From QHXM01 sp032160705 (lineage in GTDB: Bacteria > Acidobacteriota > Blastocatellia > Pyrinomonadales > Pyrinomonadaceae), in contig JAVHVE010000052.1 of the NCBI GenBank assembly GCA_032160705.1, forward strand, positions 36,190-100,189: a stretch of DNA of 64,000 nt, read 5' to 3'. The position numbers and the translations under genes are program-made. Position 1 is the first letter of the stretch. Each line of letters starts with the position of its first letter. Below, one piece after another: positions 33,521 through 42,525 of this stretch. The notes below the pieces were generated by a model, which saw nothing but the letters and a program-made list of their open reading frames with translations, was not told the DNA's origin and did no database searches.

Positions 33521-33728
33521 CCTCAGAAGCGTCCCGTCCATCACCGGTTGTCTCAGTCTCTTCGGTGATTGTCTCACGAATCCTGGAACGGTAATTGAGA
33601 AACCAGGCGATTGCTCCGAGCGCCGCGAAGACAAATGCCGCATCCGTATTCTCACGCAGCAGAAAGACCGCAGCCGCAAGCAGGAAAAGAATTGACGCGA
33701 TAACCCAAATGCTTCCCATCGGTGGCAC
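33504..33728 (-). CDS. Small two-helix membrane protein
   Basis: A 74-residue protein with two hydrophobic helices (WVIASILFLLAAAVFLL and AAFVFAALGAIAWFL), a short basic stretch (NYRSRIRE) and a very acidic C-terminal tail (EETETTGDGRDASEDEDEE). It begins at GTG 33728, four bases after the stop of the DsbD-like gene, or at ATG 33719. It overlaps the next gene by 17 bp. Function unknown; it belongs to a four-gene minus-strand run. Confidence 0.6.
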   Translation of the reverse strand: MPPMGSIWVIASILFLLAAAVFLLRENTDAAFVFAALGAIAWFLNYRSRIRETITEETETTGDGRDASEDEDEE

Positions 33729-33732
33729 GAGC

Positions 33733-34293
33733 TTACTTGACCGTCACCGGAATCGAAGTCTCAATGGTGAGCGGCGGGTAACAGGCCTCTTCATCGCACG
33801 CCTGAATACGCAGTTTGCCATGGAGCGTTTGCGCCCCCATCTTGGCGTCGCCTGCCGCGCTCAAAGGAAGCTTGATCGCCGTCGCACCCTCGTAAACAGC
33901 CAGTGGGTCTTTGGAGAAGGCGAACTTCCTCGTGACGGAAGACGGGTATGCAGGCTTGCCCGGCGTGATGCCGCCAGCGGGTTCGACATTCAACTCCGTG
34001 GCTTTCAGGTAAGAGAACGAAGGCGGGTTGGCGTTGATGTGATAACCGCTGGCAATCGTCAGCTTGACAGATGCTTCGCCGGAGCTGCCCGCTTTAATTT
34101 CAACGTTCGGTGTCTCGACACGCACGACATCGGCGGGTGGAGCTTTCGCGGTTGTTTCTCCCGTAGTTCCGTTGCTTGAAGCAGCGGGCGTGTTCGATGT
34201 CGCCATTCCGGGTTTATCAGTTTCCGTCTTCGAGCAGGCGGAAAGAAAAAGGGCGCACAGGCAGCCAATAATGAGTTTGGTTTTTTGAGTCAT
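33733..34293 (-). CDS. Lipoprotein with DsbD N-terminal-like domain
   Basis: A 186-residue lipoprotein (lipobox LSAC, Cys20). After a Ser/Thr/Ala-rich linker, the folded part ends with LRIQACDEEACYPPLTIETSIPV, where the two cysteines and the following YPP match the N-terminal thiol domain of DsbD. DsbD N-domains pass electrons from the membrane part to periplasmic oxidoreductases. The membrane part is missing here, so this is a free-standing domain that probably works with a separate DsbD- or CcdA-like protein. Confidence 0.75.
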   Translation of the reverse strand: MTQKTKLIIGCLCALFLSACSKTETDKPGMATSNTPAASSNGTTGETTAKAPPADVVRVETPNVEIKAGSSGEASVKLTIASGYHINANPPSFSYLKATELNVEPAGGITPGKPAYPSSVTRKFAFSKDPLAVYEGATAIKLPLSAAGDAKMGAQTLHGKLRIQACDEEACYPPLTIETSIPVTVK

Positions 34294-34302
34294 AGGTCTG
34301 AG

Positions 34303-34923
34303 TCAGCTACGTGAAATTTCGGCCAGCGGGCGTCCCCTGAAGAAATTGCGCACCGCCGCCATCATGCGCCGCAAACGTCGCAAGACCTTCGGCAGAATCC
34401 ATGCGACGAGCAGCAGGAAAATTAAGATCACCACCAGAATCACAACGGGATGAAGAACCGAAAGCACAGCAGCACCAATGGTGATGGCATCTTCGAGAAG
34501 CGAAAGCGCCCAGTTCGAGAACGGCTCAGGGCTGGTATTGGCTGCGGCGCGCGCCGTCGCTTTCGTTCCGTGAGTCGAAAGCGCAAGGCCACCGCCTAAA
34601 AGTAGAGCCACGACCTGCACCGCCCCGTTCAAATCCGACGTGGCCGCCCCCGCGACAACTGCCCCAGCCGGAACGCGTATGAACGTATGCAAGGCATCCC
34701 ACAGCGTATCAAAGAGCGGAATCTTGTCTGCAACAAACTCGACCGCATACATAAAGAGCGCGACGCCGATGATGATCCAGTTGTCCAGAACTCCGAGCCC
34801 GCCCGGTAGATGCGCCACTCCGTAATGCTGCAACAACCCCAATGTCGCAACGGTCGCGTAGAGATTGATGCCCGACGACCACGCCGCGCCGAACGCCAGT
34901 CCTAAAATGGAGATCAAGTTCAT
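34303..34923 (-). CDS. DUF4126 family membrane protein
   Basis: A 206-residue integral membrane protein. It begins with LISILGLAFGAAWSSGINLYATVATLGLLQ and has about five hydrophobic helices, including DNWIIIGVALFMYAVEFVADKIP and VALLLGGGLALSTHGTKATARAAANTSPEPFSN, features of the uncharacterised DUF4126 family. The tail after VAWILPKVLRRLRRMM is basic. Function unknown; it is the first gene of the minus-strand run ending at 32954. Confidence 0.8.
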   Translation of the reverse strand: MNLISILGLAFGAAWSSGINLYATVATLGLLQHYGVAHLPGGLGVLDNWIIIGVALFMYAVEFVADKIPLFDTLWDALHTFIRVPAGAVVAGAATSDLNGAVQVVALLLGGGLALSTHGTKATARAAANTSPEPFSNWALSLLEDAITIGAAVLSVLHPVVILVVILIFLLLVAWILPKVLRRLRRMMAAVRNFFRGRPLAEISRS

Positions 34924-34926
34924 AAA

Positions 34927-35037
34927 AAGCAGGAGTCAGGAGACAGAAGTCAGAAGTCAGAAGAAAAGAATATCTGTAGCAGTGGTTCTCCGCCTCTTCA
35001 TTCTGACTCCTGGATTCTGGATTCTGGATTCTGCTTT
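34927..35037. repeat. Heptad inverted repeat, family A
   Basis: CAGGAGT, CAGGAGA, CAGAAGT, CAGAAGT, CAGAAGA units (34931-34966) are mirrored by CTGACTCCTGGATTCTGGATTCTGGATTCTG (35003-35033). The loop contains CAGTGGTTCTC (34980-34990), the conserved family core. The right arm forms the 3' end of the NtrC-type gene, which gains a QNPESRIQESE tail. Confidence 0.88.
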
Positions 35038-36377
35038 TCCGTCTCCTCCTTTTCTCCCGGCTTTTTGATGCCGAATTTTTCGAGACGGTACTGAAGCGTG
35101 CGGAAAGTCAGGCCGAGCAGTTTGGCGGACTTGGTGATGTTGTAATCCGTTTGCTCCATCGCCTGGATAATCAAGCTGCGCTCGACATCTTCAAAGGAGA
35201 TACCTTCGGGCGGCAGCTTGAAAGCTCCTTCGGCGGCGGGACGCGCTTCCTGGCGAACTTCGAGTGGCAAATCTTCGACCGTGATGAGGTCGCCCTCGCA
35301 CAACAGTATCGCGCGCTCAATAGCTGATTCCAGTTGGCGAACGTTTCCTGGCCAACTGTAGTCCATCATCATCCGCCTCGTATCCGGCGTCAGCCCGCGC
35401 ACCAGCCGCGAAGTGTTGCGCGTGTGCTTCTTCAAAAAGTAATCAATCAGGACGGGGATGTCGTCGCGCCGCTCACGAAGGGGCGGCACGTCCACCGATA
35501 GCACGTTGATGCGATAGTAAAGATCGTCGCGGAATCTTCCGTCCCCGACCATCGCGCGCAGGTCGCGGTTCGTGGCGGCGACGACGCGCACGTCAACTTT
35601 AATGGTGCGGTTGCCACCAACGCGGCGAATCTCGCGCTCTTGGAGTGCGCGCAGGAGCTTGGCCTGCATGCCTATGTCCAGCTCGCCGATCTCATCCAGA
35701 AAGAGCGTGCCGCGGTCTGCGACTTCAAAGAGACCTTTCTTCTCGGCATGCGCGCCCGTGAAAGAGCCTTTCTCGTGCCCGAACAATTCTGATTCGAGCA
35801 GGTTCTCGTTAATCGCCGCGCAGTTGACGGCCTGAAACATTTCGGCCACGCGCGGGGATTGATTATGAATCGAGCGGGCGATCAATTCCTTGCCTGTGCC
35901 TGACTCGCCGCGAATCAACACGGGCGAGCTTGAGCGCGCGACTTTCAGAATCATCTTCTTGACCGATTCCATTTCGGGCGAGGCTGAGATGATCTCGACA
36001 TCGAGCGCGTCAAGCCGTTTGAGAGCGCGGCGAATGGTGTCAAGCAGGGTGTCGCGGTCGTAAGGCTTTTGCAGATAGTCGAACGCGCCACGACGGAGAG
36101 CGTCTTTCGCAGACTCAATCGAGCCGTGCGCCGTCAGCAGGATGACGATGATTGAGGAATCCTGCGCGAGCAGGTGCTGCAACAGCTCTATGCCGTCCAT
36201 GCCCGTCATCTTCAGATCGGTCAGCGCCAGATCGAAGCGACGCTCCTTTGCAAACTTGAGCGCAGCTTCGCCGCTCGATGCGGTCGTTACATCGTAGCCC
36301 TCGCTCGATAGAATTACTTCAAGGATTTCACGCTGTGGCTTTTCATCGTCAACCACAAGGATGCTCTTCCGCGCCAT
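34998..36377 (-). CDS. NtrC-family sigma-54 activating response regulator
   Basis: A 459-residue three-domain regulator. The receiver (1-120) has the DD pair near residue 10 and phosphoacceptor Asp54 in ALTDLKMTGMDG. The AAA+ domain has Walker A GESGTGKE, the sigma-54 contact loop reading GSFTGA (GAFTGA is commoner), Walker B LFLDEIGEL and arginine-finger region. The C-terminal Fis-type HTH ends NITKSAKLLGLTFRTLQYRLEKFGI. It pairs with the kinase 62 bp upstream. Target promoters would be sigma-54 dependent; none is evident here. The last dozen residues come from the adjacent repeat. Confidence 0.95.
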   Translation of the reverse strand: MARKSILVVDDEKPQREILEVILSSEGYDVTTASSGEAALKFAKERRFDLALTDLKMTGMDGIELLQHLLAQDSSIIVILLTAHGSIESAKDALRRGAFDYLQKPYDRDTLLDTIRRALKRLDALDVEIISASPEMESVKKMILKVARSSSPVLIRGESGTGKELIARSIHNQSPRVAEMFQAVNCAAINENLLESELFGHEKGSFTGAHAEKKGLFEVADRGTLFLDEIGELDIGMQAKLLRALQEREIRRVGGNRTIKVDVRVVAATNRDLRAMVGDGRFRDDLYYRINVLSVDVPPLRERRDDIPVLIDYFLKKHTRNTSRLVRGLTPDTRRMMMDYSWPGNVRQLESAIERAILLCEGDLITVEDLPLEVRQEARPAAEGAFKLPPEGISFEDVERSLIIQAMEQTDYNITKSAKLLGLTFRTLQYRLEKFGIKKPGEKEETEKQNPESRIQESE

Positions 36378-36390
36378 TCAAATCTCCTAG

Positions 36391-36461
36391 TTTAGTGATA
36401 AGTGATAGATGACAGGATAAAAGACTTGCACTTCCTTTGTCACTTCTCACCTGTCACGGTT
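36391..36461. repeat. Heptad inverted repeat, family C
   Basis: GTGATAA, GTGATAG, ATGACAG units (36395-36416) are mirrored by TTGTCACTTCTCACCTGTCAC (36438-36459). It lies between the kinase and regulator genes and encodes the kinase's final TVTGEK and stop codon. Confidence 0.8.
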
Positions 36462-37954
36462 GTTGGAAGCGTAATCGTAAAGGTCGTCCCCGCGCCTTGC
36501 TTTGATTTGACGGAGATCATCCAGCCGTGATCGTCCACAACTTTTTTGACGATGGCGAGACCGAGCCCCGTGCCTGTGTCTTTGGTAGAAAAATACGGCT
36601 CAAAAACTTTAGCGATGTCGTCGGGCGAGATGCCGCGTCCCGTATCGGACACTTCCACACGGGCGCTCTGGCCGGAGTTTTCAGCCGAGATTGTAATCGT
36701 CAGATTGCCTCCATCGCCGTCAATCGCTTGCAGACTGTTGATGATGAGATTGGTGAAAACGGAGCGCAGGGCTTCCTCGTCGCCCATCACGAGCGGCACT
36801 TCGCCCGTTTGCTCGACGCGCGTTTCAATCCCGCTCTCCTGAGCTTTCACTTCCACCATCCGCAGCGCATCTTCAGCTTCGGCGCGCAAATCAAGCGGGC
36901 GCAATTCCAAGGCGGAAGGCCGCGAGTAGTTCAAAAATTCTGAGATACGCGTGTTGATGCGTGCCACTTCAACCTTGAGCTGTTGCGCCAGGCGCTCGAA
37001 TGTTTCGCGCTTCTGCTTGTCTTCCGGCGCGTATGCCGTACGCAGATGGTCGAGCGTCAGGTTGATGTAGTTGAGCGGATTTCTGATTTCGTGTGCGATG
37101 GCCGATGCCAGACGGCCTACGACCGCCGATTGTTCGGCTTGATGAAGCCGCCCCTCAAGCTCGCGCATGTGCCCGAGTCGCGCGATCATCTCGTTAAAGC
37201 GAAAAGCAAGCTGCCCCATCTCGTCCGAGCGGTCTGCCGCCGGGACGCGGAAATCAAAATCACCTGCCGCAACGCGCCGAGCCGCATTCGATAAATCTGT
37301 AATCGGGCGCGTGAATCGCCAGACCAGAATTGCCACGACGATTGTCGCCGCCAAAAGGACGGCCAGCGTGTAGACGAGCGGGCGAACCGCCTGATTGTTC
37401 CAGAAGCTCAAGGCATCTCTGTAAGATTTAAGAACGACGATAACGTAGTAGCGGCCTTTCTCAGTCTCGACGGCAAAAGCATGCGACTCTGCGCTGGTGC
37501 CGGTGGTTTGATTAGCAGCCGTGCTGGGAAAGCGCGCCTGATCCTCTTGCGGCAACTGGCTGAGATTTATCACCGGCGGCAGCGTCGTGATGTCTTGCAA
37601 CTTGCGTTTGGCGTATTCTCCATTGACCTGAAGCAACTCCAGATCAAGGCTGTCGGCAACAATCCAGTTGTTATCCACGACAACGACATTTGCGACACGA
37701 CCTGTTTGCGGATCAAGGAGCGGATTATTTTCAAGCTTGATTAACTCAACCAGACGAGACGGTGATGAAATGCTCTTAGCTCCCAGCGCCACCCCGGCGA
37801 TCAGCGCCTGTTGTTGCTGTTCTCTCAGTCGCCGGTTATTCCTCATGGCGCGCAGATTCAGCAAATATTGCGTCCCGAGCGTCACGATGAGCAATCCGGC
37901 CAGCACGAGCAGCAGCCGCACGCGAAAGCTGGAAATGAGACGAAGCTCTTTCAT
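36440..37954 (-). CDS. HAMP-domain sensor histidine kinase (NtrB-like partner)
   Basis: A 504-residue membrane kinase. The first helix (RVRLLLVLAGLLIVTLGTQYLL) and a second (PLVYTLAVLLAATIVVAILVW, near 190-212) flank a periplasmic sensor of about 150 residues. HAMP follows (FTRPITDLSNAARRVAAGDFDFRVP), then HisKA with the H-box SAIAHEIRNPLNYINLTLDHL and a complete HATPase: N-box NLIINSLQAIDGD, G1 DTGRGIS, F-box VFEPYFSTKD, G2 GTGLGLAIVKKVV. It phosphorylates the downstream NtrC-type protein. The sensed signal is unknown. Confidence 0.95.
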   Translation of the reverse strand: MKELRLISSFRVRLLLVLAGLLIVTLGTQYLLNLRAMRNNRRLREQQQQALIAGVALGAKSISSPSRLVELIKLENNPLLDPQTGRVANVVVVDNNWIVADSLDLELLQVNGEYAKRKLQDITTLPPVINLSQLPQEDQARFPSTAANQTTGTSAESHAFAVETEKGRYYVIVVLKSYRDALSFWNNQAVRPLVYTLAVLLAATIVVAILVWRFTRPITDLSNAARRVAAGDFDFRVPAADRSDEMGQLAFRFNEMIARLGHMRELEGRLHQAEQSAVVGRLASAIAHEIRNPLNYINLTLDHLRTAYAPEDKQKRETFERLAQQLKVEVARINTRISEFLNYSRPSALELRPLDLRAEAEDALRMVEVKAQESGIETRVEQTGEVPLVMGDEEALRSVFTNLIINSLQAIDGDGGNLTITISAENSGQSARVEVSDTGRGISPDDIAKVFEPYFSTKDTGTGLGLAIVKKVVDDHGWMISVKSKQGAGTTFTITLPTTVTGEK

Positions 37955-38079
37955 ACAATGGTTCGTCAGCCGAAGAGGAGACGCCGCTCTTGCGGCGGCG
38001 TTCGCCGAAGCCTCTCAATTAGATTTTTCGGGAGAGACATCACGCCATATTATAGACTATATCAGCAGGGTTTATTTTT

Positions 38080-38108
38080 TGTTGCCCTCAAACCCTTCAG
38101 ATGTTATA
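38080..38108 (+). promoter_or_regulatory. Putative sigma-70 promoter of the transpeptidase-like gene
   Basis: TTGCCC (38080-38085), a 17-bp spacer and TATAGT (38103-38108, five of six matches) lie in the 445-bp gap 37955-38399. If used, the transcript would carry a leader of roughly 285 nt before the ATG at 38400. I see no recognised riboswitch in that leader. Confidence 0.4.
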
Positions 38109-38399
38109 GTTCGCAACGGTCTCAACGCAAACTCCCCAGAGGCCGCCAAAAAGGGAATTCTCCCACCTCACCCGTAAAGTGCGAAGGTCGCCAGAAACCT
38201 AAAACCCGTTGAAGGAGCGTTTTGAAGAGACTTTGATGCTTCAAAATTTAATCTTTAACTTGACGCCAGGCGCGCCGGAACTTAAGGAGCGCCGAAGAAA
38301 ATTTCAGTAACGTCAACGTTAGGCATTCGTTCGTGTTCGCGTTCGACCCTAACTCGCGAGGTTAACCCCTGGATATTTTTTAACTGCGAGGACCAGTCA

Positions 38400-40100
38400 A
38401 TGACCCAAACCCAGCGTACCCCGTCCCCCGCGCGCATCGCGCTTAGTTCTCTCCTTTTTGTCATCTTCATTTTCGCCGGCGCAGCCTGGGCCAAGGATAA
38501 GCGCCCGGCCAAAGCCGCCAAAGATAAACATTCCGCAGCCAAAACACAGACTGCACGCAATGATCGGAAGTCGCGGGAAGCGACGCGCACCGCCAAGGGG
38601 CGCGACAAAACCGCCCGCGCCGAGAAGAGCCGTGGGAAGTCAACCGCGAAGGAAGCGCGCGTTGACAAGCGACGCGAAAGAAATTCCGCCAGGGAGTTGC
38701 GCGCCGCCAGGAAAGAGAGAGAGACGGACAGACGCGGAGGCCGCCTTTCAAAACGCGAGCGATTAATCGAAGCGCGCCGTTTGGCCGAGCAGCGGCGACG
38801 GGAAATCGCAGAGGCGAGAAGACGAGCCGAGATTGCGCGGCAAGCGGCAATCGCACGCGCGCGCGCGCTTGAAGAGGCGAGGCGCGACGAGGCAATGTCG
38901 AACATCGCCAAGGATGACACCACGGGCGAAGACCTTGAAGTGCGCCGCGCAGCCGTCGCCGCCTTAGGGCATCGCGCTGGCACGGTTGTGGTCATGGACC
39001 CGAAGACGGGGCGCGTTTACACAGTCGTCAATCAGGAATGGGCGCTCAGGCGCGGCTTCAAGCCCTGTTCGACAATCAAGCTCATGACAGGCCTGGCGGG
39101 TTTGACGGAGAAAGTGATTGACCCTGTGCAAACCGTCGCGGTCTCGGACAGGCGTTACTCAATTGACCTGACGGATGCGCTGGCTTATTCAAACAACGGT
39201 TACTTCCAGAATGTCGGAGGGCGTGTCGGGTTTGAACGTCTCATCAATTACGCACGCGAGCTGGGGCTGGGCGAGCGGACAGGCATCAATCACGCCAACG
39301 AATCGCCGGGGCGTGTGCCGCTCTTCAAGTCCGGTTACGCAGTCAATCACATGTGTTCGCACGGCGACGATTTCGAGGTCACGCCGATTCAGCTTGCCAA
39401 TCTCGTCTCGGCTATCGGCAACGGTGGCAATCTCCTTGTCCCGCACCTGCCGCGCACGCCGCAGGAAGACGCGCAGTTTAAGAGAATCGTTCGCCGCAAA
39501 CTGAACATCCCGCAGGAAGCTTTGCAGCGGCTCGTTCCCGGCATGATCGGGTCGGTCAACTACGGCTCAGGTAAGCGCGCTTTCGATCCTTTGCAGACGA
39601 TTGCCGGAAAGACCGGAACGTGCATTGGCTCGGATAGGTCATGGCTTGGCCTGTTCACTTCATACGCCCCCGTCCAGAATCCTCAACTGGCCATCGTCGT
39701 CGTCGCAAAAGGCTCGGATGGACGTGGCCATGTTCCGGCATACATTGCCGGACAGATTTACAAATCGCTCAGGCATCGGTTTGGCCCTGGAACGGACGTC
39801 ACGCCGTATGCCGCCGCGCCCATCGCGCCGCGTCCGAAGATTAACCCGAATGCGGCAGCCGCGCTGAGCGACGAGGACAGGGAAGAAGAGGCGGGGGAAA
39901 TGGGTGAGGATGGTCTGGCTGACGATGCCGCCGGTGCAGGAGCGCCCGCAAATGGCAACGGCGTCAAGAGCGTGATTATGACCGTGCCACAGTCAAGGCC
40001 GACCGAAGTCACCACGCGCCCCGCCGCACCCAATAGCGGCCAGACGCAGACACCGCAGGATAGCCAGAGGCCGCGTCGTGTTCTGACAACCAGGCCGTAA
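38400..40100 (+). CDS. Penicillin-binding-protein-like transpeptidase with a long basic N-terminal region
   Basis: A 566-residue protein. A signal anchor (residues 12-31) is followed by about 130 residues extremely rich in Lys, Arg, Ala and Glu (33-165), probably a charged helix. The transpeptidase domain has the serine motif CSTIKL (Ser224, Lys227), the second motif SNN (264-266) and KTGT (404-407), arranged like the transpeptidase module of class B penicillin-binding proteins, and the three motifs are intact. A disordered Pro/Ala-rich tail (about 455-566) follows. It likely crosslinks peptidoglycan or acts as a beta-lactam target. The N-terminal PBP dimerisation module is absent. Confidence 0.8.
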   Translation: MTQTQRTPSPARIALSSLLFVIFIFAGAAWAKDKRPAKAAKDKHSAAKTQTARNDRKSREATRTAKGRDKTARAEKSRGKSTAKEARVDKRRERNSARELRAARKERETDRRGGRLSKRERLIEARRLAEQRRREIAEARRRAEIARQAAIARARALEEARRDEAMSNIAKDDTTGEDLEVRRAAVAALGHRAGTVVVMDPKTGRVYTVVNQEWALRRGFKPCSTIKLMTGLAGLTEKVIDPVQTVAVSDRRYSIDLTDALAYSNNGYFQNVGGRVGFERLINYARELGLGERTGINHANESPGRVPLFKSGYAVNHMCSHGDDFEVTPIQLANLVSAIGNGGNLLVPHLPRTPQEDAQFKRIVRRKLNIPQEALQRLVPGMIGSVNYGSGKRAFDPLQTIAGKTGTCIGSDRSWLGLFTSYAPVQNPQLAIVVVAKGSDGRGHVPAYIAGQIYKSLRHRFGPGTDVTPYAAAPIAPRPKINPNAAAALSDEDREEEAGEMGEDGLADDAAGAGAPANGNGVKSVIMTVPQSRPTEVTTRPAAPNSGQTQTPQDSQRPRRVLTTRP

Positions 40101-40109
40101 AAGTAAGGA

Positions 40110-40191
40110 AAAAGCTAGACCGAGGAAAGGCAAAAGCGAAAAGGTTACAGCCTTCTTGCTTTTGCCTTTTACTTTTGTCTTCTGCCTTGAC
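40110..40191. repeat. Inverted repeat, family H (AAAGGCAAAAG type)
   Basis: AAAGGCAAAAGCGAAAAGG (40124-40142) is mirrored by TTGCTTTTGCCTTTTACTTTTG and CTTCTGCC (40157-40186). It follows the transpeptidase stop. The rest of the 325-bp gap has a small hairpin TGCCGC/GCGGCA near 40289-40310 and nothing else recognisable before the ribosome binding site GGAGG ahead of 40426. Confidence 0.65.
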
Positions 40192-40425
40192 AGCGGGCGG
40201 AGTGTTGCAGGATGATTACGCGCATCGCATTTAGTTTTGCCTGATACTGATGCGCCTGGGTTTCTCTTCCCCTTCGGATAGGTGCGTGTGCCGCCCCATG
40301 GTGCGGCAAACGAATGTTATCAAATACGCATCTGAAAGAGCGTGATGCCGGTTCTGAAGGCTCGCTCTCACCCCCTTAGATTTGAAAAGACTTGCAGACG
40401 AAAATTGCTTGGAGGATTGCGACCG

Positions 40426-41682
40426 ATGAAAAAGCTGATTCGATTGTTAGTATTCGCTGCACTCGTGGCGACGCTCGCGCTACCGGCGCTGGCGCAGACC
40501 ACACCGGCGACACCTGCGGCAACACCGGCGAGCGGGCAGGACGACGCGGAAGCCAAAACCGCTTTATATAATAAGTTCACGGAAAATCGTAACACCAACC
40601 CGGCAGTCGCATACGACGCTGGAAAAGAGTATCTCGCAAAGTATGAAGCCAAAGACGGGCCTGACGACCAGTATGTCAAGTACATCAAGAAATGGGTGGA
40701 CTCTTACGACAAGATCGCGCGCCGGAATCAACTTCTCCAGCAACTCAAAGATAAGAACTACAACGAGGCTTTTGCCTCCAGCCGGAAAGTTCTAGCTGAC
40801 TTTCCTGATGACCTGACCCTTCTTTACGAGTTGTCGAAAGCTGGCTTATTTGCCGCGACCGGCGGGAACAAGGCTAACAACGCGGATGCCGTCAACTATG
40901 CCAAGAGAACGATCCAATTGATTCAATCCGGGAAGACCTTTGAGAAGGACAAGCCAATTGCGAATAAGGATGAAATTATTGGCGGTCTCAACTATTCGCT
41001 CGGCTTTTTCCTGAGAGAGTCGCAACCGACCGAAGCCGCCACCTACTTTATCAATGCGGCGCAGGTTGACGGCTTTGCCAAAAAAGACCCGCAGACATAC
41101 ATCTTTCTGGCAGAAGCCTATGAAACCAGCGAGTACAGCAAACTGGCAACGCAGTTCAACGCAAGCTGCAAGACGGAGGATCAGCTTAAGACTCCAGAGT
41201 GCGTAGACCTCAAGGCGAAGGCCGATCAATCTGTGGATCGCCTGATTGATGCTCTCGCCCGTGCTATCGCCTACAGCAACACCAGCCCGGACGCAGCGAA
41301 ATACGCGCAGGCCAGGACAACTTGGATGGAGACTTTAACGAATTACTACAAGTATCGCCACGAAGGCTCTGACGCGGGGCTCAAAGAGTTGATCGCGGGC
41401 ATCACCGCGAAACCTCTGCCGAAGCCCGGTGAGCCGGTCGCGCCATCAACGCCTCCTGCGACCACCACGACGCCGACGCAGCCGGGCAGTAGGACGAACA
41501 CAGTACCGTCGAACACCTCGACGACGCCGACCACAACTGCGAAGCCGAGCAACACGACCACTCCGGCTTCGACGACGACGACACAGCCAAACGGCAAAGC
41601 TGCGACAACGCAACCGACCGGCAAGACTTCGAGCACGAAGACCACGCCTAAGCGCGCACACGCTCGCACTAAGCGCGGCTAA
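40426..41682 (+). CDS. Exported helical-repeat protein with Thr/Pro-rich tail
   Basis: A 418-residue protein from ATG 40426 behind GGAGG. The signal peptide is MKKLIRLLVFAALVATLALPALAQ-like with cleavage after ALA. Residues about 40-330 are helical and repeat-like (NYNEAFASSRKVLADFPDDLTLLYELSKAG, PTEAATYFINAAQVDGFAKKDPQ), consistent with tetratricopeptide repeats. The last 85 residues are a Thr/Pro/Ser linker ending in a basic RAHARTKRG, a possible wall-spanning or surface tail. No enzyme motif. A strong terminator follows. Confidence 0.7.
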   Translation: MKKLIRLLVFAALVATLALPALAQTTPATPAATPASGQDDAEAKTALYNKFTENRNTNPAVAYDAGKEYLAKYEAKDGPDDQYVKYIKKWVDSYDKIARRNQLLQQLKDKNYNEAFASSRKVLADFPDDLTLLYELSKAGLFAATGGNKANNADAVNYAKRTIQLIQSGKTFEKDKPIANKDEIIGGLNYSLGFFLRESQPTEAATYFINAAQVDGFAKKDPQTYIFLAEAYETSEYSKLATQFNASCKTEDQLKTPECVDLKAKADQSVDRLIDALARAIAYSNTSPDAAKYAQARTTWMETLTNYYKYRHEGSDAGLKELIAGITAKPLPKPGEPVAPSTPPATTTTPTQPGSRTNTVPSNTSTTPTTTAKPSNTTTPASTTTTQPNGKAATTQPTGKTSSTKTTPKRAHARTKRG

Positions 41683-41727
41683 CGAACAAGGGTTTGGGCA
41701 TCGCTCTCCTTCTCAGCAAGTCTGAAA

Positions 41728-41766
41728 GCCGGGCGCATCGTAATTTCGACGATGCGCCCGGCTTTT
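41728..41766 (+). terminator. Intrinsic terminator after the helical-repeat gene
   Basis: GCCGGGCGCATCGT (41728-41741) pairs perfectly with ACGATGCGCCCGGC (41749-41762), followed by TTTT. The hairpin includes the ATG at 41752, so RNase III cannot start there. Confidence 0.9.
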
Positions 41767-41784
41767 GTTAGAATCAGCCCCATC

Positions 41785-42516
41785 GTGAAGAAATCCAACA
41801 CAGACGCGCCCGACCTGGATGAGCTGGAAAAGGTTCTCGCCTACAATTTCAGCGACCGCGCTTTACTTGAACGCGCCGTCACGCACCGCTCCTGGGCGCA
41901 CGAGCAGGTCGCGCCGGGCAAGGAAGAAGAAGCGCGGCGGCTGCACAACGAGGCGTTTGAATTCGTTGGCGATTCGGTGCTTGGATTAATCGTCGCGGAT
42001 TACCTTTTTCAATCTTACCCGGATGCGACCGAAGGCGAGTTGTCGCGCATGAAGCATCGGCTGGTCAGCGCGCCCACACTGGCAAGAGCCTCTGAGCGTC
42101 TGACCATCGGGCAATTCCTGCGTGTCGGGCGCGGCGAAGAGAAAAGCGGCGGGCGGCGCAAGCGTGCTCTCCTGGCAGATGCTTTTGAAGCGGTGCTGGC
42201 GGCGATTTTCCTGGACGGTGGACTGACCGCCGCGATGGATTTTGTTCATCACGGGCTGGGCGGTGAACTGGAGCAGGTAGACCCGGAGGCGGCAGCAGCG
42301 GCTGATTTCAAAACTCTGTTACAGGAGCGGCTTCAGGCGAATCATCAAACCGTGCCGCAGTACAACGTGGTCGAAGCGACCGGGCCGCCGCATCGCCGCA
42401 CGTTTCATGTTGAATTGAGTTGGGACGGCGGCTCAGTGCGCGCCGAAGGACGCACCATCAAAGCCGCCGAGACGGTCGCCGCCCGCTTCGCCCTTGAAAA
42501 ACTTGGGGAGCAATAG
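41785..42516 (+). CDS. rnc: Ribonuclease III
   Basis: A 243-residue protein starting at GTG 41785; an ATG at 41752 is buried in the upstream terminator stem. RNase III cleaves double-stranded RNA in rRNA processing and mRNA decay. The catalytic signature HNEAFEFVGDSVLGLIVADYL corresponds to NERLEFLGDAVL and keeps the Glu and Asp metal ligands; the second acidic cluster is ALLADAFEAVLAAIFLDGG. The double-stranded RNA binding domain occupies the C-terminus (DFKTLLQERLQANHQTVPQYNV...IKAAETVAARFALEKLG). Length is typical. Confidence 0.95.
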   Translation: MKKSNTDAPDLDELEKVLAYNFSDRALLERAVTHRSWAHEQVAPGKEEEARRLHNEAFEFVGDSVLGLIVADYLFQSYPDATEGELSRMKHRLVSAPTLARASERLTIGQFLRVGRGEEKSGGRRKRALLADAFEAVLAAIFLDGGLTAAMDFVHHGLGGELEQVDPEAAAAADFKTLLQERLQANHQTVPQYNVVEATGPPHRRTFHVELSWDGGSVRAEGRTIKAAETVAARFALEKLGEQ

Positions 42517-42525
42517 GTGAGGAAA

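Noticed and set aside
41752..41784. ATG start of RNase III at 41752
   Set aside because: The codon lies inside the perfect stem of the preceding intrinsic terminator; GTG 41785 is used instead.
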